NCBI GenBank assembly: GCA_963605745.1
Contig: CAVCWT010000002.1
Span: 66,151 to 130,150, forward strand
Source of the DNA: CAG-791 sp963605745
Lineage (GTDB): Bacteria; Bacillota; Clostridia; Lachnospirales; Lachnospiraceae
DNA: 64,000 bases
Direction: 5' to 3'
Below the pieces are notes generated by a model that ran no database searches, was not told the DNA's origin, and saw nothing but the letters and a program-made list of their open reading frames with translations. Positions 45,801-54,155 of the stretch are shown piece after piece (within the stretch, counting starts at the first letter, position 1; the number at the start of each line of letters is the position of its first letter). A program made the translations under genes and the position numbers.

Positions 45801-46492
45801 GCAACGGCTCCTCCTTCCTCCTCGTTGGAAGCCGCCTGAATTCCTGCCTCCGAATAAAATTCCTGCAGAAACGCTCTTTCAGAATCCTCCAGCAGCTGCA
45901 GCGGATCATTTGCCGAATCATTCGCCTGATCCAGCTCATCCAGATCATCCAGCTCATCCATTTCCGAAGCCGGCATGATCATCCCGCCGGAATAGCAGGC
46001 CGAGATCACCACCAGTACCTTTCCATGAAGCGCATCAAGATGCGTTCGCAGCTCCTCTGCCGAAATGTTGTTCTTTTTTCCGCAGGCCAGATAGCTGGTG
46101 CCGTCTTTCTCGGCGCCGCCATGGCCGGAATAGAAAAATACCGTGAGTGAATTCTCATCCGTCCTGATTGCTGCTCTATCAATCGCCTCCCATATGCTGG
46201 ATTTATAATCGGTATCACTTTTCTCCGAAACATCGATGGAAACGATGCTGCCTGAATCGTTCTCATCAAACTGATCGGTTCCCTGCAGTGTTCGTTCCAT
46301 TGCCTTTGCATCATCTGCTGGTTCTGTACCCAGGTCGGATTCGGACAGATAGACCAGAATTGCCTGTCCGGACATCGTCACTTCGTCCGCATAGACCCTC
46401 AGATTACTCCGCATCGCAAATACAGCAGTCATGCTCATCCCCAGGCTCAGCGCACACGCTGCAGCCCGCTTCCACAGACGTTTTCTGTTCAT
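42896..46492 (-). CDS. Large secreted caspase-like (C14) protein with Ser-rich stalk and C-terminal membrane anchor
   Basis: From the ATG at 46492 the protein has about 1198 residues including an unresolved gap. Signal peptide (residues 1-36, ending VYA). Caspase/metacaspase-like domain with catalytic His124 in FFYSGHGG and Cys166 in ISACYSGG. An EF-hand-like Ca-binding segment (GYAGDGKITMQEL, about 294-306). Several beta-rich Ig-like regions. A Ser/Gly/Asp stalk (about 937-1025) made of 5-residue units. One membrane segment (LWWLVLLVAAAGGVSFVVIFL) then YRKS. It would sit on the cell surface facing outward. Substrate unknown. It is transcribed alone after a terminator. Confidence 0.85.
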   Translation of the reverse strand: MNRKRLWKRAAACALSLGMSMTAVFAMRSNLRVYADEVTMSGQAILVYLSESDLGTEPADDAKAMERTLQGTDQFDENDSGSIVSIDVSEKSDTDYKSSIWEAIDRAAIRTDENSLTVFFYSGHGGAEKDGTSYLACGKKNNISAEELRTHLDALHGKVLVVISACYSGGMIMPASEMDELDDLDELDQANDSANDPLQLLEDSERAFLQEFYSEAGIQAASNEEEGGAVAAGQPKYYFITAASDIETSLQQAGIGGQDVASLGHALGYDRNDPAYRVFAADTSCGDENARRDGYAGDGKITMQELEEYVKETNQISSTQTIYPSNCSDVLFTYSDSAGVPASFTCSLKEEGNASVTKDAVMTMTVSVRNLTDHALQLGIDFYTDSVYSYALTTGQQGVTPKGDFLEADKYTGMDTTWEIAAGIGEEQDLCFSMPWEPFASESSENKGGPFGIRVSDKTNGADAAGTYRLMKFYTSTSDEKDSPDPEALSLQKPVQFMNTDPENDQYCITRTSSQLPVQIRYDTKGLDKHTVAGCRLSLYVYDLGEAELPSGIHIDTATEQLLDEQGDVIFPVEEQSNTIVFEDIRPSSDRDAFDVDDIYDPKRDGIYTYIMDTSGLQEDHYYLLQVVCQYDVADANGNSSNSVYALIQRTDAAAAGQYTIPSFRLTYDTWNIFRRWDGIPAEQNWKIYYEKEESQITVSSVSTCLQGAFQEADQRYTYKVTGWEIQTRAAEQDAEAEWSAMEDTDTFAPGNTYGSTIEIMVNDANQDAVFSWGTVFTADRHEVELLSLTEDEENNKRTATIRVIHSVPVKEELDEAQVSLHPVVNGVVGECVDTSITDEENGLHAGDKVILVPEDGCVIYAGEGLKKTTDKIDWNGKSYVVYELEAPKSKDTMNAVVRVWKDDGNSCGCAVAPYWWIVHEKTESDVDDPDDAGSEDSSSDSSADSGXXXXXXXXXXXXXXSSADSGPSGSSSSGNDSAGGSSADSGSTESSSTGNGASESGSEDGGSSNSGSAVGGSKEDCSVGTGSAGSYWESIPKNNGHDGQTKTPSKAQTEGQDTANVTTIVHTVNQTAKISDINGTAQAPKPAKSTGIAASGKKAATGGGSESAENSGKISSVWETVEDSDSERKAAEKTWDANGNAQSEAVQEDDAEAAREDGTAAAALEENNSNRFLWWLVLLVAAAGGVSFVVIFLYRKS
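43590..43669. repeat. Assembly gap (43610-43649) in a 15-bp coding minisatellite
   Basis: 40 N are flanked by identical 20-bp copies (43590-43609 and 43650-43669). The surrounding sequence from about 43440 has a 15-bp period, encoding five-residue Ser/Gly-rich units such as SSADS, GSTES and SSTGN. The true number of units is unknown. Confidence 0.9.
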
Positions 46493-46543
46493 CGATTCTC
46501 TCCCCACCGGAATATGCCTGAAGCGTTTTCGTAATTTACCCAA

Positions 46544-46590
46544 AGAAAAGCCCGGAACGGAATCCTTTCAATCGGATCCGACTCCGGGCT
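46544..46590 (-). terminator. Rho-independent terminator after the pyrophosphatase operon
   Basis: AGCCCGGA (46549-46556) pairs with TCCGGGCT (46583-46590), with an inner GGAATCC/GGATCC stem. On the minus strand TTTTCTTTG follows. It separates the gerW-pyrophosphatase transcript from the caspase-like gene. Confidence 0.8.
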
Positions 46591-46614
46591 CCTTGCTGCT
46601 CCACATCGAGATTT

Positions 46615-46760
46615 TCCGAATGCAAGGAGAAAGCCGCGCAGGCGGTTTCCCCTGCAGCACGGAGTGAGCGAAGCCACTCCAAGGTAGGAGAAAATGCAAG
46701 GAGAAATCTGCGCATGCATTTTCGAGTACCAAAATCGACATGGGTGCTAAACGGTTACCA
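46615..46760. repeat. Structured intergenic element with three hairpins
   Basis: Hairpin 1 pairs GGAGAAAGCCGC with GCGGTTTCCCC (about 46625-46652). Hairpin 2 is GGAGTG/CACTCC (46661-46680). Hairpin 3 is GAAAATGCA/TGCATTTTC (46690-46723). ATGCAAGGAGAAA occurs twice. It ends in GGGTGCTAAACGG, like the end of the family A element. It lies just past the pyrophosphatase stop. Confidence 0.65.
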
Positions 46761-46778
46761 ATGTTACTAATCGCGTGC

Positions 46779-48431
46779 CTAATTCAGCAGCGCTTCACGA
46801 AGCGGCGGAATGAGCTGCTTTTTGCGGCTCACCACATCCTTCAAAAGGACTCTTCCTCCCGAGGCCTCTACATTAAAGGCACGGCTCACAACCTCATCCG
46901 AATCCTTTCCGACATACAAGAGCTCGGTGCTCTCGCTCAAAACCGAGGTCAGCATATAGAAAATCATCGAATTGCCGGAATGGGACAGTGCAGTCGGCAG
47001 ATACTCCTCCACCATCTCGCCGGCCTCCCGATAGGCCTTTCCGCTCATAAAGAAGCCCTGACCAACCGAGAAGGTCTTGTCCCCGATATTGAATTCCTTG
47101 TAATCCGTGTGCAGAATGTCATCTGCATCCCGTCCGGTCAGATCCTCACCAGCCTCGAACATCTTCTTGCCGTACTCCTCAATGTCCTCGCCGCAGATCT
47201 CTGCCAGCTCCCTGGCAGCTGCCTTATCCACCAGCGTGCAGGTCGGCGAATGGAACATCAGCGTATCGGACAAAATGGCTGAAAGAAGGAGTCCCGCAAT
47301 ATTCTTTGGAATCTCCACATGATTTTCATGGAACATGTCATGCAGAATGGTTGCCGTGCAGCCCACCGGCTCATTGCGGAAATAAACCGGGCCGCCGGTT
47401 TCCAACGTGCCAATTCTGTGGTGATCGATCACCTCCAGAATCTGTGCCTCCTCCAGACCGTCCACGGCCTGTGACCTTTCATTGTGATCTACGAGGATGA
47501 CTCTCTTTCGGTGCATGTTCAGCACGTTACGTCTACTGATCACGCCGCAGTACTTGCCGTCCTGATCCAGGATCGGAAAATACCGGTGCCGCACACTTGC
47601 CATGACCTTTTTAGCCTCTTCCACCGGTGTGTTGACATTAAAGCCAAGAAGGCCGTCTGTTTTCATAAAATGACGGATCGGCGCAGCCATACTCACCAGT
47701 CTGGCCGCCGCATAGGTGTCATACGGCGTTGAGATCACGGTGCACTTCATGTCTGCCGCACGCTCGATCAGCTTTTTGGGAACCTCTGCACCAACGCAGA
47801 CCACCAAGCAGGATGCGCCGTAATCGATGGCACACATCTGCGCCTCGTACCGGTTCGTGACCATCACAAGATCACCCTTGTGAATCAGCTCCTCCATGGC
47901 CTCCGGGCTGGTTCCCACGTGAATCTGACCGCCGGTAATGCGGCCGTCAATGTCTCCTGTCAGGAGCTTGCCGTTCAGGACGGACAGCAGATTCTTGTAG
48001 CTGGTATTCGCCTCGCCCAGTACCTCGGTATGGAACAGATCCATGTTGGCATTGGCGATATCGCGCACCGTGATCAGACCCAGCAGACGGTTGTCCCTGT
48101 CTGTCACGCACAGCGTATCGATGTTGCGCTCGTTCATTCGCTGCCAGGCATCTCTTGTGGACATCTCTGCATCCACTCCGGGCTCCTGTCGAACATCAAT
48201 GTAGCTGATGGTGGGACTCATATCCACCGAGAGCTTGGGCTCTTTGAACTTGAAATGCTTTAGAACGAACTGCGTCTCCCGGCTGAGCTCTCCTGCACGG
48301 CGCGGCTCATGCGGCTGATCACTGATCTGATTTTTGAGCCATGCATAGCAAATCGCCGAGCAAATCGAATCGGTGTCGGGATTTTTATGTCCGATGACAC
48401 GAATGATGCGCTGCTTTCTGGTATCAAACAT
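46779..48431 (-). CDS. ppaC: Manganese-dependent inorganic pyrophosphatase with CBS and DRTGG domains
   Basis: A 550-residue family II (DHH) enzyme hydrolysing pyrophosphate. It has the N-terminal metal motif VIGHKNPDTDSICSA. CBS domains (about 70-130 and 255-310, ITVRDIA and GVISRRNVLN) flank a DRTGG domain. Then come VDHNERSQA and the DHH motif VIDHHRIG, with the C-terminal DHHA2 domain including SRKKQLIPPL. CBS-containing family II enzymes are controlled by adenine nucleotides. Its start overlaps the gerW stop by 8 nt. Confidence 0.95.
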   Translation of the reverse strand: MFDTRKQRIIRVIGHKNPDTDSICSAICYAWLKNQISDQPHEPRRAGELSRETQFVLKHFKFKEPKLSVDMSPTISYIDVRQEPGVDAEMSTRDAWQRMNERNIDTLCVTDRDNRLLGLITVRDIANANMDLFHTEVLGEANTSYKNLLSVLNGKLLTGDIDGRITGGQIHVGTSPEAMEELIHKGDLVMVTNRYEAQMCAIDYGASCLVVCVGAEVPKKLIERAADMKCTVISTPYDTYAAARLVSMAAPIRHFMKTDGLLGFNVNTPVEEAKKVMASVRHRYFPILDQDGKYCGVISRRNVLNMHRKRVILVDHNERSQAVDGLEEAQILEVIDHHRIGTLETGGPVYFRNEPVGCTATILHDMFHENHVEIPKNIAGLLLSAILSDTLMFHSPTCTLVDKAAARELAEICGEDIEEYGKKMFEAGEDLTGRDADDILHTDYKEFNIGDKTFSVGQGFFMSGKAYREAGEMVEEYLPTALSHSGNSMIFYMLTSVLSESTELLYVGKDSDEVVSRAFNVEASGGRVLLKDVVSRKKQLIPPLREALLN

Positions 48432-48858
48432 CTTGCTCCTCCGGGAAGGCCTGCTGCACAGCCTCTTCAGCGCTCATCATATTCTTGCTGCTGCGAGCAT
48501 CCAGAATCTTGTCCACCACCTCAGGAACCATATCCACAAAGCGGGAAAGCGAATTCTGATCCTTGATATTCACCACCTTGGTATTGCCGTTTTTGATGAT
48601 CAGAACGGCGCTCGGTGACATCTTGGCGGTAAAGCCGCCCATGCCGGAATTCTTGTCCTGGCTGTTGTCGGAGCCTGCTGCCGCACCCACCAGAACATCC
48701 GAGAGCGGGATCAGAAGCGTATCTCCCACCTGAATCGGCTCTCCGATCACAGTCTTGCTGCTCAGCACACCTCCGGCATTACTCAGCATCGAATGCATGA
48801 CTCCGTCAAAGCTGTTCGATTTTGCACGTGTTACTTTTTCCTGCTTGTCCTCTGCCAT
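48424..48858 (-). CDS. gerW: GerW/YtfJ family sporulation protein
   Basis: A 144-residue protein with the family pattern GEPIQVGDTLLIPLSDV, GGFTAKMSPSAVLII and NGNTKVVNI. In Bacillus GerW is needed for L-alanine triggered germination. DUF2953 (YtfI) next to YtfJ is conserved and is seen here. Its presence supports a spore-forming lineage. Confidence 0.92.
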   Translation of the reverse strand: MAEDKQEKVTRAKSNSFDGVMHSMLSNAGGVLSSKTVIGEPIQVGDTLLIPLSDVLVGAAAGSDNSQDKNSGMGGFTAKMSPSAVLIIKNGNTKVVNIKDQNSLSRFVDMVPEVVDKILDARSSKNMMSAEEAVQQAFPEEQDV

Positions 48859-48975
48859 CCTGTTATCCTTTCCGTCCCTTTATGCTGCGGCTGCGGTCCC
48901 CGCGCCGCCGGAATCATCAACCTTTCCATCGTCAGTATCATCCATTTCAGAACCGATCCGGCAGTCTATGATCCT

Positions 48976-49806
48976 TTATGCCGCCTTCTGCATCGGTTTT
49001 TCTTTTTGATTTTCAGATTTTTTATTCTTCTTTGTACGGTTCCCGCTGCCCAGCACCCGCTGCACGTCTCCGATCAGCCTCTGTACATCCGCATTCAGCA
49101 GTAAAATAACAAGAGCCGTCACCAGTCCCCAAAGAGAAATCCGTCCCTTTGCAGCTCCCTGAAGGTCAAATCGCCAGCCCTCCATCTGCGGCAGGATCCA
49201 GACATGCCCGCACACAAAAGGCAGCAGCACGCCTTCGACCTCCATCATTTTCACGGTATTTTCGATTCCTCCGAGGCCAACCGTTCCGCCAATCTGCCAT
49301 TTTCGCGGCAGCACGAGCCTTAGTGCCTTGCCTGCTCCATTCAGAATAGCACGAATTGCCTGCTTCGTCTCATCCTTCCTGAGAATTCCCGGAATTTCCC
49401 GGAGTTGTTCTTTTGTAATTTTATGTTTAGACTCTCCCTTTTGGGTTTTCTCCTGCTCCGGCTTTGCCTGCTCCGGTTTGTCTTTCCCGGAATCCTTTTT
49501 GCCGAATTTGACAGGAATGGGAAAACAGAACACGTGAACCTTCAGTTCCCACTGTCCATTCCAGCAAAGTTTCCCTCGAAAAAGGTGGAGCAGCCAGGAA
49601 AATCTCAGCTCGCCTCCTGCCTTTTGCAGGATGGCTTTGGAATCCAACGTTTCCTCTCCCTCCGGATCCTCAATCCAGCCTGCCATCTGATACCGAATCG
49701 GCACCAGCAGAACGAGAAGGATTAAAAGGACGGCCACACCTGCAAGAATCAAAAGGAGCTCCCCGATCGTCAGGAGAATCGCTCTTAGAACCAAACCGCC
49801 TGTCAT
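48976..49806 (-). CDS. DUF2953 domain protein (YtfI-like)
   Basis: 276 residues. It has an N-terminal membrane segment (LLILAGVAVLLILLVLLVPI) followed by RYQMAG, a Lys/Glu/Gln-rich linker (about 103-130), then GTVGLGGIENTVK and a second hydrophobic segment near the end (VTALVILLLNADVQRLI). Function unknown; genetically linked to gerW. Its ATG overlaps the stop of the upstream small gene as ATGA. Confidence 0.85.
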   Translation of the reverse strand: MTGGLVLRAILLTIGELLLILAGVAVLLILLVLLVPIRYQMAGWIEDPEGEETLDSKAILQKAGGELRFSWLLHLFRGKLCWNGQWELKVHVFCFPIPVKFGKKDSGKDKPEQAKPEQEKTQKGESKHKITKEQLREIPGILRKDETKQAIRAILNGAGKALRLVLPRKWQIGGTVGLGGIENTVKMMEVEGVLLPFVCGHVWILPQMEGWRFDLQGAAKGRISLWGLVTALVILLLNADVQRLIGDVQRVLGSGNRTKKNKKSENQKEKPMQKAA

Positions 49807-50150
49807 TGCTGTTCTCCTTGTATTTTCCCCTGCAGCCGCACATCTCTTTTGGCAAGATAAGGTACAATCCTCGCCTCGCCGGTTTTCTCATAGCATTCGC
49901 GGAACATCCGCTCCACAAGTGCAATGGCACCGCTGCGCTCTTTGGCAATTCCCACGATCATAGGACAGTGCTGTCGCAGATACGGAACCTTCAAGTACGA
50001 AGAAGGAAACAGCTGCAGCTGTCCGCTCCCATCCTCACACAACGTGATGACATACAAAGAGAGGCTTCCTGCATTCAGCAAAAGCCTCCTCTTCACACTT
50101 CCCGGATGCTCGATCTCCGGGCTCACATACATATCACGGTAAAGCTGCAT
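49803..50150 (-). CDS. Small conserved-looking protein of unknown function
   Basis: 115 residues from the ATG at 50150, which follows GAGGAAAGGG; the frame is open to 50189. Soluble, no recognised motif; it contains LLLNAGSLSLYVITLCEDGSG and ends KRDVRLQGKIQGEQQ. The ATGA overlap with the DUF2953 gene supports it as real. It may act with that membrane protein, but this is a guess from position. Confidence 0.7.
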   Translation of the reverse strand: MQLYRDMYVSPEIEHPGSVKRRLLLNAGSLSLYVITLCEDGSGQLQLFPSSYLKVPYLRQHCPMIVGIAKERSGAIALVERMFRECYEKTGEARIVPYLAKRDVRLQGKIQGEQQ

Positions 50151-50273
50151 CCCTTTCCTCTGAAATTTCCGAAAGAGGCCGCTGATCAAGGCGTTTCCAC
50201 GCCGGATCCCTGCTGCAAAGCGACCAATTCCATTGCAAATCCATGCGATTCACTCCATCGGAGGCTGACTTTA

Positions 50274-50294
50274 GAAAATGCTGATTCAATCAGC
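50274..50294 (-). terminator. Weak hairpin-T after the penicillin-binding protein gene
   Basis: GCTGATT and AATCAGC pair around a very short loop, followed on the minus strand by ATTTTC. It lies 24 nt past the penicillin-binding protein stop. The short stem makes it doubtful. Confidence 0.35.
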
Positions 50295-50317
50295 GTTCCC
50301 GGAAGCCAATCGCTGTA

Positions 50318-52441
50318 CTACTGCGCAGCTCCGGCTGCTGCAGCATCGGGCGTGGCGGCCTGGGCAGCTGCAGGATCTGTCGTCTGTGTGGTCTGCACAT
50401 CAGCAGTACCTGCGCCAGGATCCGCACCTGTCTGCGCTCCGGTTGACTGCGTGGTATCTGTTCCTGTCTGGGCAGGATCCACACCTGTCTGGGTCGTCCC
50501 TTGCGTCCCTGCTGCACCCGTCCCCGCAGCACCGGTTCCATCGGTTGCAGTTCCCGTTCCGGCTGCGGCATCAGCACCTTCAGTGTCTGCGGCAGGATCC
50601 GAAGTTTCCTCTGCCGCGTTGGCATTATCCTCTGTCGTTGTAGTCGTGGTGGTTGTTGTAACCGCCGGTGTCGGGGTCGAGGATTCCGGAATGCCGTCTC
50701 CATCCAGATCATAGGCATCGGCCTTGCCGTCCCCGTTGGTATCAATGGCATCCATGATGCCATCTCCGTTGGTATCCATGTTCAGGGCAACCGTGGTTCC
50801 TGTGGACTCGGAAGGATCGCTTGCCGTCTCGGACTGCGTACCGTCAACACCTACCATAACATAGTTGGCATCGTTGTCCTCATCCTCTGCGGGCGTATAG
50901 TCAAAATACTCATCCATGACACTCCGGGCAACCGGTACGGCAGACACGCCGCCGCTTCCTGCACCTTCCACAATTACAGTAATGGCAATTTCCGGATTCT
51001 CCTCCGGAGCAAAACCGGTAAACCATGCATGAGACGTGCTCTGTCCCGTGACAATTTCTGCAGAACCGGTCTTGCCGCACGGATTATAGGGTCTGGAGCT
51101 GAGCTTGGTTGCTGTTCCTTCCAGAACAACGTCCCGCATCATTTCGCGCATCTTAGCTGCAACCTCTGTGGACATTACCGTCCGGTAATTCTCTGTGGTT
51201 GTGGTCGAAATGGTGGTGCCGGTCCCTGTTTTGACAAAGGCAATGATCTGATCCTTGTGAATGGTGCCGCCATTAGCAATGGCAGCCGTTACCATGTTCA
51301 GGTGCATCGGCGTCATCAGCGTAGAGCCCTGACCGATGGACAGCTGTGTCACGTCCTCGGTGCTGGTTTCTGCGGTCAGAACATAGGAGCTGCTCCCTGT
51401 CGGCAGATCATAGGGGAGCGTTTCGCCGAACATCATGTTGTTCAAAAGCTCCGCAAAAGATGTCCTGTCCAGACTGTTGCCGATATTGACAAAGGCACTG
51501 TTGCAGGATTTGGCAAAGGCCTTTTCCAGGCTTAGCTGGCCATGGGCCGTCCAGTGATAGCAATGGATCGGCTGCCCGTCCTCCAGCGTATAGGTATTGT
51601 CATAGCCGATACAGTCGTAGGAGAAGCTGTTCGCCCCTGCCATATTCTCGTCCATGAATTCCACGGCATCGAAAATCTTGAACGTGGAGCCGGGGGCATA
51701 CAATCCCTGGGTCACGCGATTTACCAAAGTTCCCGACTCTGAATCCGCACCCAGACTCTCCCAGTCCGCTTCAATGCTGTTCGGGTCAAAATCCGGCTTG
51801 GATACCATACACAGAATATTGCCGGTATCCACCTCCGTCACGATCACGGCTCCGTTATTGTCTCCCAGCGCATCATAAGCTGCCTGCTGCAAAGACAGAT
51901 CCAAGGTTGTATAGACCGCATTGGCGGGATACTTTTCACCAGCCTCGTCGAAGGCTGCCTTCTCTGACAGTGAGACATCCGAATGGGTCAGCTCATAATC
52001 CTCCAGCTGTTCCACGCCGCTGCCGCCTTTATAGGTATATCCGATGATATGGGAGAACAGATTGCTGTACGGGTACGAACGAACCTCGTTGCCATCCTGA
52101 TCCTTCACCGTCTCCGCCAGTACTTCGCCGCTGGCCGCATAGATGGTGCCGCGGGTATTTTTTTCCAGGAGTGCCTCTTCACGCGTGTTGTAATCGTTCT
52201 CGAACAGCTCTTTTGAATTCGAATTGGTGTAGGAAACCATGTATACGATCATCGCACCAAACAGTGCCGAAATCATGGCTCCCGAAGCGAATACCTGTTT
52301 GCGGACTCGTATTTTCTCTTTGGCAAGAGCAGCCTTTTTGCGCTGTCTGGACCTGGAAGACCCTTGTGCCCTTACGCCGCCTTCGCTCCGGCGCCGTGTA
52401 CCGGTGCCTGTTGTCCGTCTATCAGTCCGTCTATCAGTCAT
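50318..52441 (-). CDS. Class B penicillin-binding protein with C-terminal calcium-binding-type repeats
   Basis: About 707 residues. Basic cytoplasmic N-terminus, one membrane segment (about 50-70), and a transpeptidase domain with SxxK (STFK, Ser252), SxN (SCN, 312-314) and KTG (457-459). The domain layout is FtsI/PbpA-like, without PASTA. After the domain come three DxNGDG-type units (about 556-583: DTNGDGIMD, DTNGDGKAD, DLDGDGIPE), then a Thr/Ala/Gly/Gln tail of about 120 residues. The ATG at 52441 has GAGGA 8 nt upstream and overlaps the FtsW stop by 8 nt, so the pair is a SEDS-PBP unit. Confidence 0.92.
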   Translation of the reverse strand: MTDRRTDRRTTGTGTRRRSEGGVRAQGSSRSRQRKKAALAKEKIRVRKQVFASGAMISALFGAMIVYMVSYTNSNSKELFENDYNTREEALLEKNTRGTIYAASGEVLAETVKDQDGNEVRSYPYSNLFSHIIGYTYKGGSGVEQLEDYELTHSDVSLSEKAAFDEAGEKYPANAVYTTLDLSLQQAAYDALGDNNGAVIVTEVDTGNILCMVSKPDFDPNSIEADWESLGADSESGTLVNRVTQGLYAPGSTFKIFDAVEFMDENMAGANSFSYDCIGYDNTYTLEDGQPIHCYHWTAHGQLSLEKAFAKSCNSAFVNIGNSLDRTSFAELLNNMMFGETLPYDLPTGSSSYVLTAETSTEDVTQLSIGQGSTLMTPMHLNMVTAAIANGGTIHKDQIIAFVKTGTGTTISTTTTENYRTVMSTEVAAKMREMMRDVVLEGTATKLSSRPYNPCGKTGSAEIVTGQSTSHAWFTGFAPEENPEIAITVIVEGAGSGGVSAVPVARSVMDEYFDYTPAEDEDNDANYVMVGVDGTQSETASDPSESTGTTVALNMDTNGDGIMDAIDTNGDGKADAYDLDGDGIPESSTPTPAVTTTTTTTTTEDNANAAEETSDPAADTEGADAAAGTGTATDGTGAAGTGAAGTQGTTQTGVDPAQTGTDTTQSTGAQTGADPGAGTADVQTTQTTDPAAAQAATPDAAAAGAAQ

Positions 52442-54134
52442 CGTAGAATTCCTCATCCTCTGCTGCGCGCGGCACCACTCTTACCGATGCGCCGCCGGAT
52501 ACTGCCAGCTGCCTTTGTCCGGACCTTTGTGCCATGCGGCCTGCATATGCAGATCGTTCGGTACCACGTTCCATACCATTCGATCGATCGTAACGATCAG
52601 AACGATCATAGCGATCAAAACGTCCGGAACGATCAGCACCTGCATAGCGATCCGGCAGCGCTGCCCGTTCAAAGCGATTCGATCGCTCTGCATAACCTGA
52701 ACGTTCCGAATCTCCACGCTCTTCGCGAGGTCCCGGCAATGCTCTTCTGGTATAGTGACGCTGCGCCTCGTACCGATCGCTGCTCTGAATCATCCTCTGC
52801 TGCGCGCGGGCACGTTTTCTCTGAAGCTCTTCAATCTTCTCGCCGCGAAGGATACACATGGCCTCCACCAGCGTAAAGATAATCAGTGTCGACAAAATGG
52901 AACTGCCGCCGTAGCTGATAAACGGCAGCGTAACACCGGTCAGCGGAATGAATTTCGTCTGCCCGCCCAGTGTCAGGAACATCTGGAACACGTAGCAGAT
53001 AGCTGCGCCGTAGGCCATCAGACGATAGAAACGATCGGCAAAGCCCGCTGCCAGCTCCAGCATGACAAGGAAACAGCTGATACCCACCAGAATGACACAG
53101 ATTCCAACAATCTGTCCCAGCTCCTCGCAGACAGCCGCAAATACAAAGTCAGACTCCACAAACGGAACATCCGTCGGAGTTCCCTGTCCCAGTCCGACAC
53201 CAGACAGGCCGCCGGCGCCAATAGCGAACAGCGACTGCGTGATCTGGTATCCGATGGAATCAATCAGGCTCCAGGGATCCACAAAAGCCTGCACTCTCTC
53301 ACGGATATGCGAGAACATAAAATAGCAGGCCGTAGCACCGACGCCTCCCATGGTAAAGCCGCCGATCAAAATGAGCCACTGACCGGTTGCAAGGAAGGCC
53401 ATAAACAGGTAAACCACAAAGAAAATCAACCCGGAGCCAAGATCCTTGGACCCAACAAGAACGAGAACATGTGCTGCCGCAAATGCCGTAACAATAGCAA
53501 AACTCTTAAGGTCCTTCACATCCTTCAAGGTGCTGGCAAGGAACAGAATATAGAGAATCTTGACGAATTCGGAAGGCTGGAAGGTGACCCCTGCAATGGT
53601 GTAGGTGATGTTCGCACCCAGTGTTGTGGCGCCCAGCAGCATGACAATGGCCAGAATCACAATGCCGATGAGTCCGTATACATACCCCAGACTCTTAAGG
53701 AGCGAAAACCGGTTCCGCAGAATCGGCAGACAGAATGCAATCACAAGCCCTAAGGAGGCGATCATCATCTGGTGCACTGCATTGTCAAAGGACAGTCTTG
53801 ACTGTACCACCAGACCTACGGACAGCAGCATGCACATGTTGTCGAATAACGGCATATTGGCATGACGATACAGTGTCCGATACAGCAGAAAGATCGCAAA
53901 AAACGCTCCCATTACAAGGAACGAGAACAGCATGTACCGTTTATCCTCCAGAGCCACCGACAGCGTCGAATAGCACAGGAGCTGAAATGCAATGATCAGA
54001 ATGTTCTGAATCAGCGTCAGAATCCTGACCTTCCCCTCCTCCTTCTGGATCAGGAGGTAAAAAGCCAGAACCGTATATGCAACGATGACGGCAATAATGC
54101 CGTATTTAGTCAAAGCCAGAAAATAAGTCCGCAT
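52434..54134 (-). CDS. SEDS family peptidoglycan glycosyltransferase (FtsW/RodA/SpoVE) with Arg/Asp/Tyr-rich tail
   Basis: 566 residues. About ten membrane segments, with SEDS motifs FQPSEFVKILYILFLAS, GSKDLGSGLIFF, and near the end PLTGVTLPFISYGGSS. It polymerises glycan strands with the partner class B PBP encoded immediately downstream. The cytoplasmic tail from about residue 436 is unusual: highly charged, rich in Arg, with units such as DRYDRSDRYDRS (about 492-517), encoded by a 9-bp GATC-phased repeat. No clear ribosome site precedes the ATG. Which of FtsW, RodA or SpoVE it serves is open. Confidence 0.92.
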   Translation of the reverse strand: MRTYFLALTKYGIIAVIVAYTVLAFYLLIQKEEGKVRILTLIQNILIIAFQLLCYSTLSVALEDKRYMLFSFLVMGAFFAIFLLYRTLYRHANMPLFDNMCMLLSVGLVVQSRLSFDNAVHQMMIASLGLVIAFCLPILRNRFSLLKSLGYVYGLIGIVILAIVMLLGATTLGANITYTIAGVTFQPSEFVKILYILFLASTLKDVKDLKSFAIVTAFAAAHVLVLVGSKDLGSGLIFFVVYLFMAFLATGQWLILIGGFTMGGVGATACYFMFSHIRERVQAFVDPWSLIDSIGYQITQSLFAIGAGGLSGVGLGQGTPTDVPFVESDFVFAAVCEELGQIVGICVILVGISCFLVMLELAAGFADRFYRLMAYGAAICYVFQMFLTLGGQTKFIPLTGVTLPFISYGGSSILSTLIIFTLVEAMCILRGEKIEELQRKRARAQQRMIQSSDRYEAQRHYTRRALPGPREERGDSERSGYAERSNRFERAALPDRYAGADRSGRFDRYDRSDRYDRSNGMERGTERSAYAGRMAQRSGQRQLAVSGGASVRVVPRAAEDEEFYDD

Positions 54135-54155
54135 GCAGTCAATAAACCGGCGCTG

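Noticed and set aside
48859..48975. Small minus-strand ORF of about 20 codons (MDDTDDGKVDDSGG...) between DUF2953 and gerW
   Set aside because: No ribosome site and no recognisable product; too short to support.
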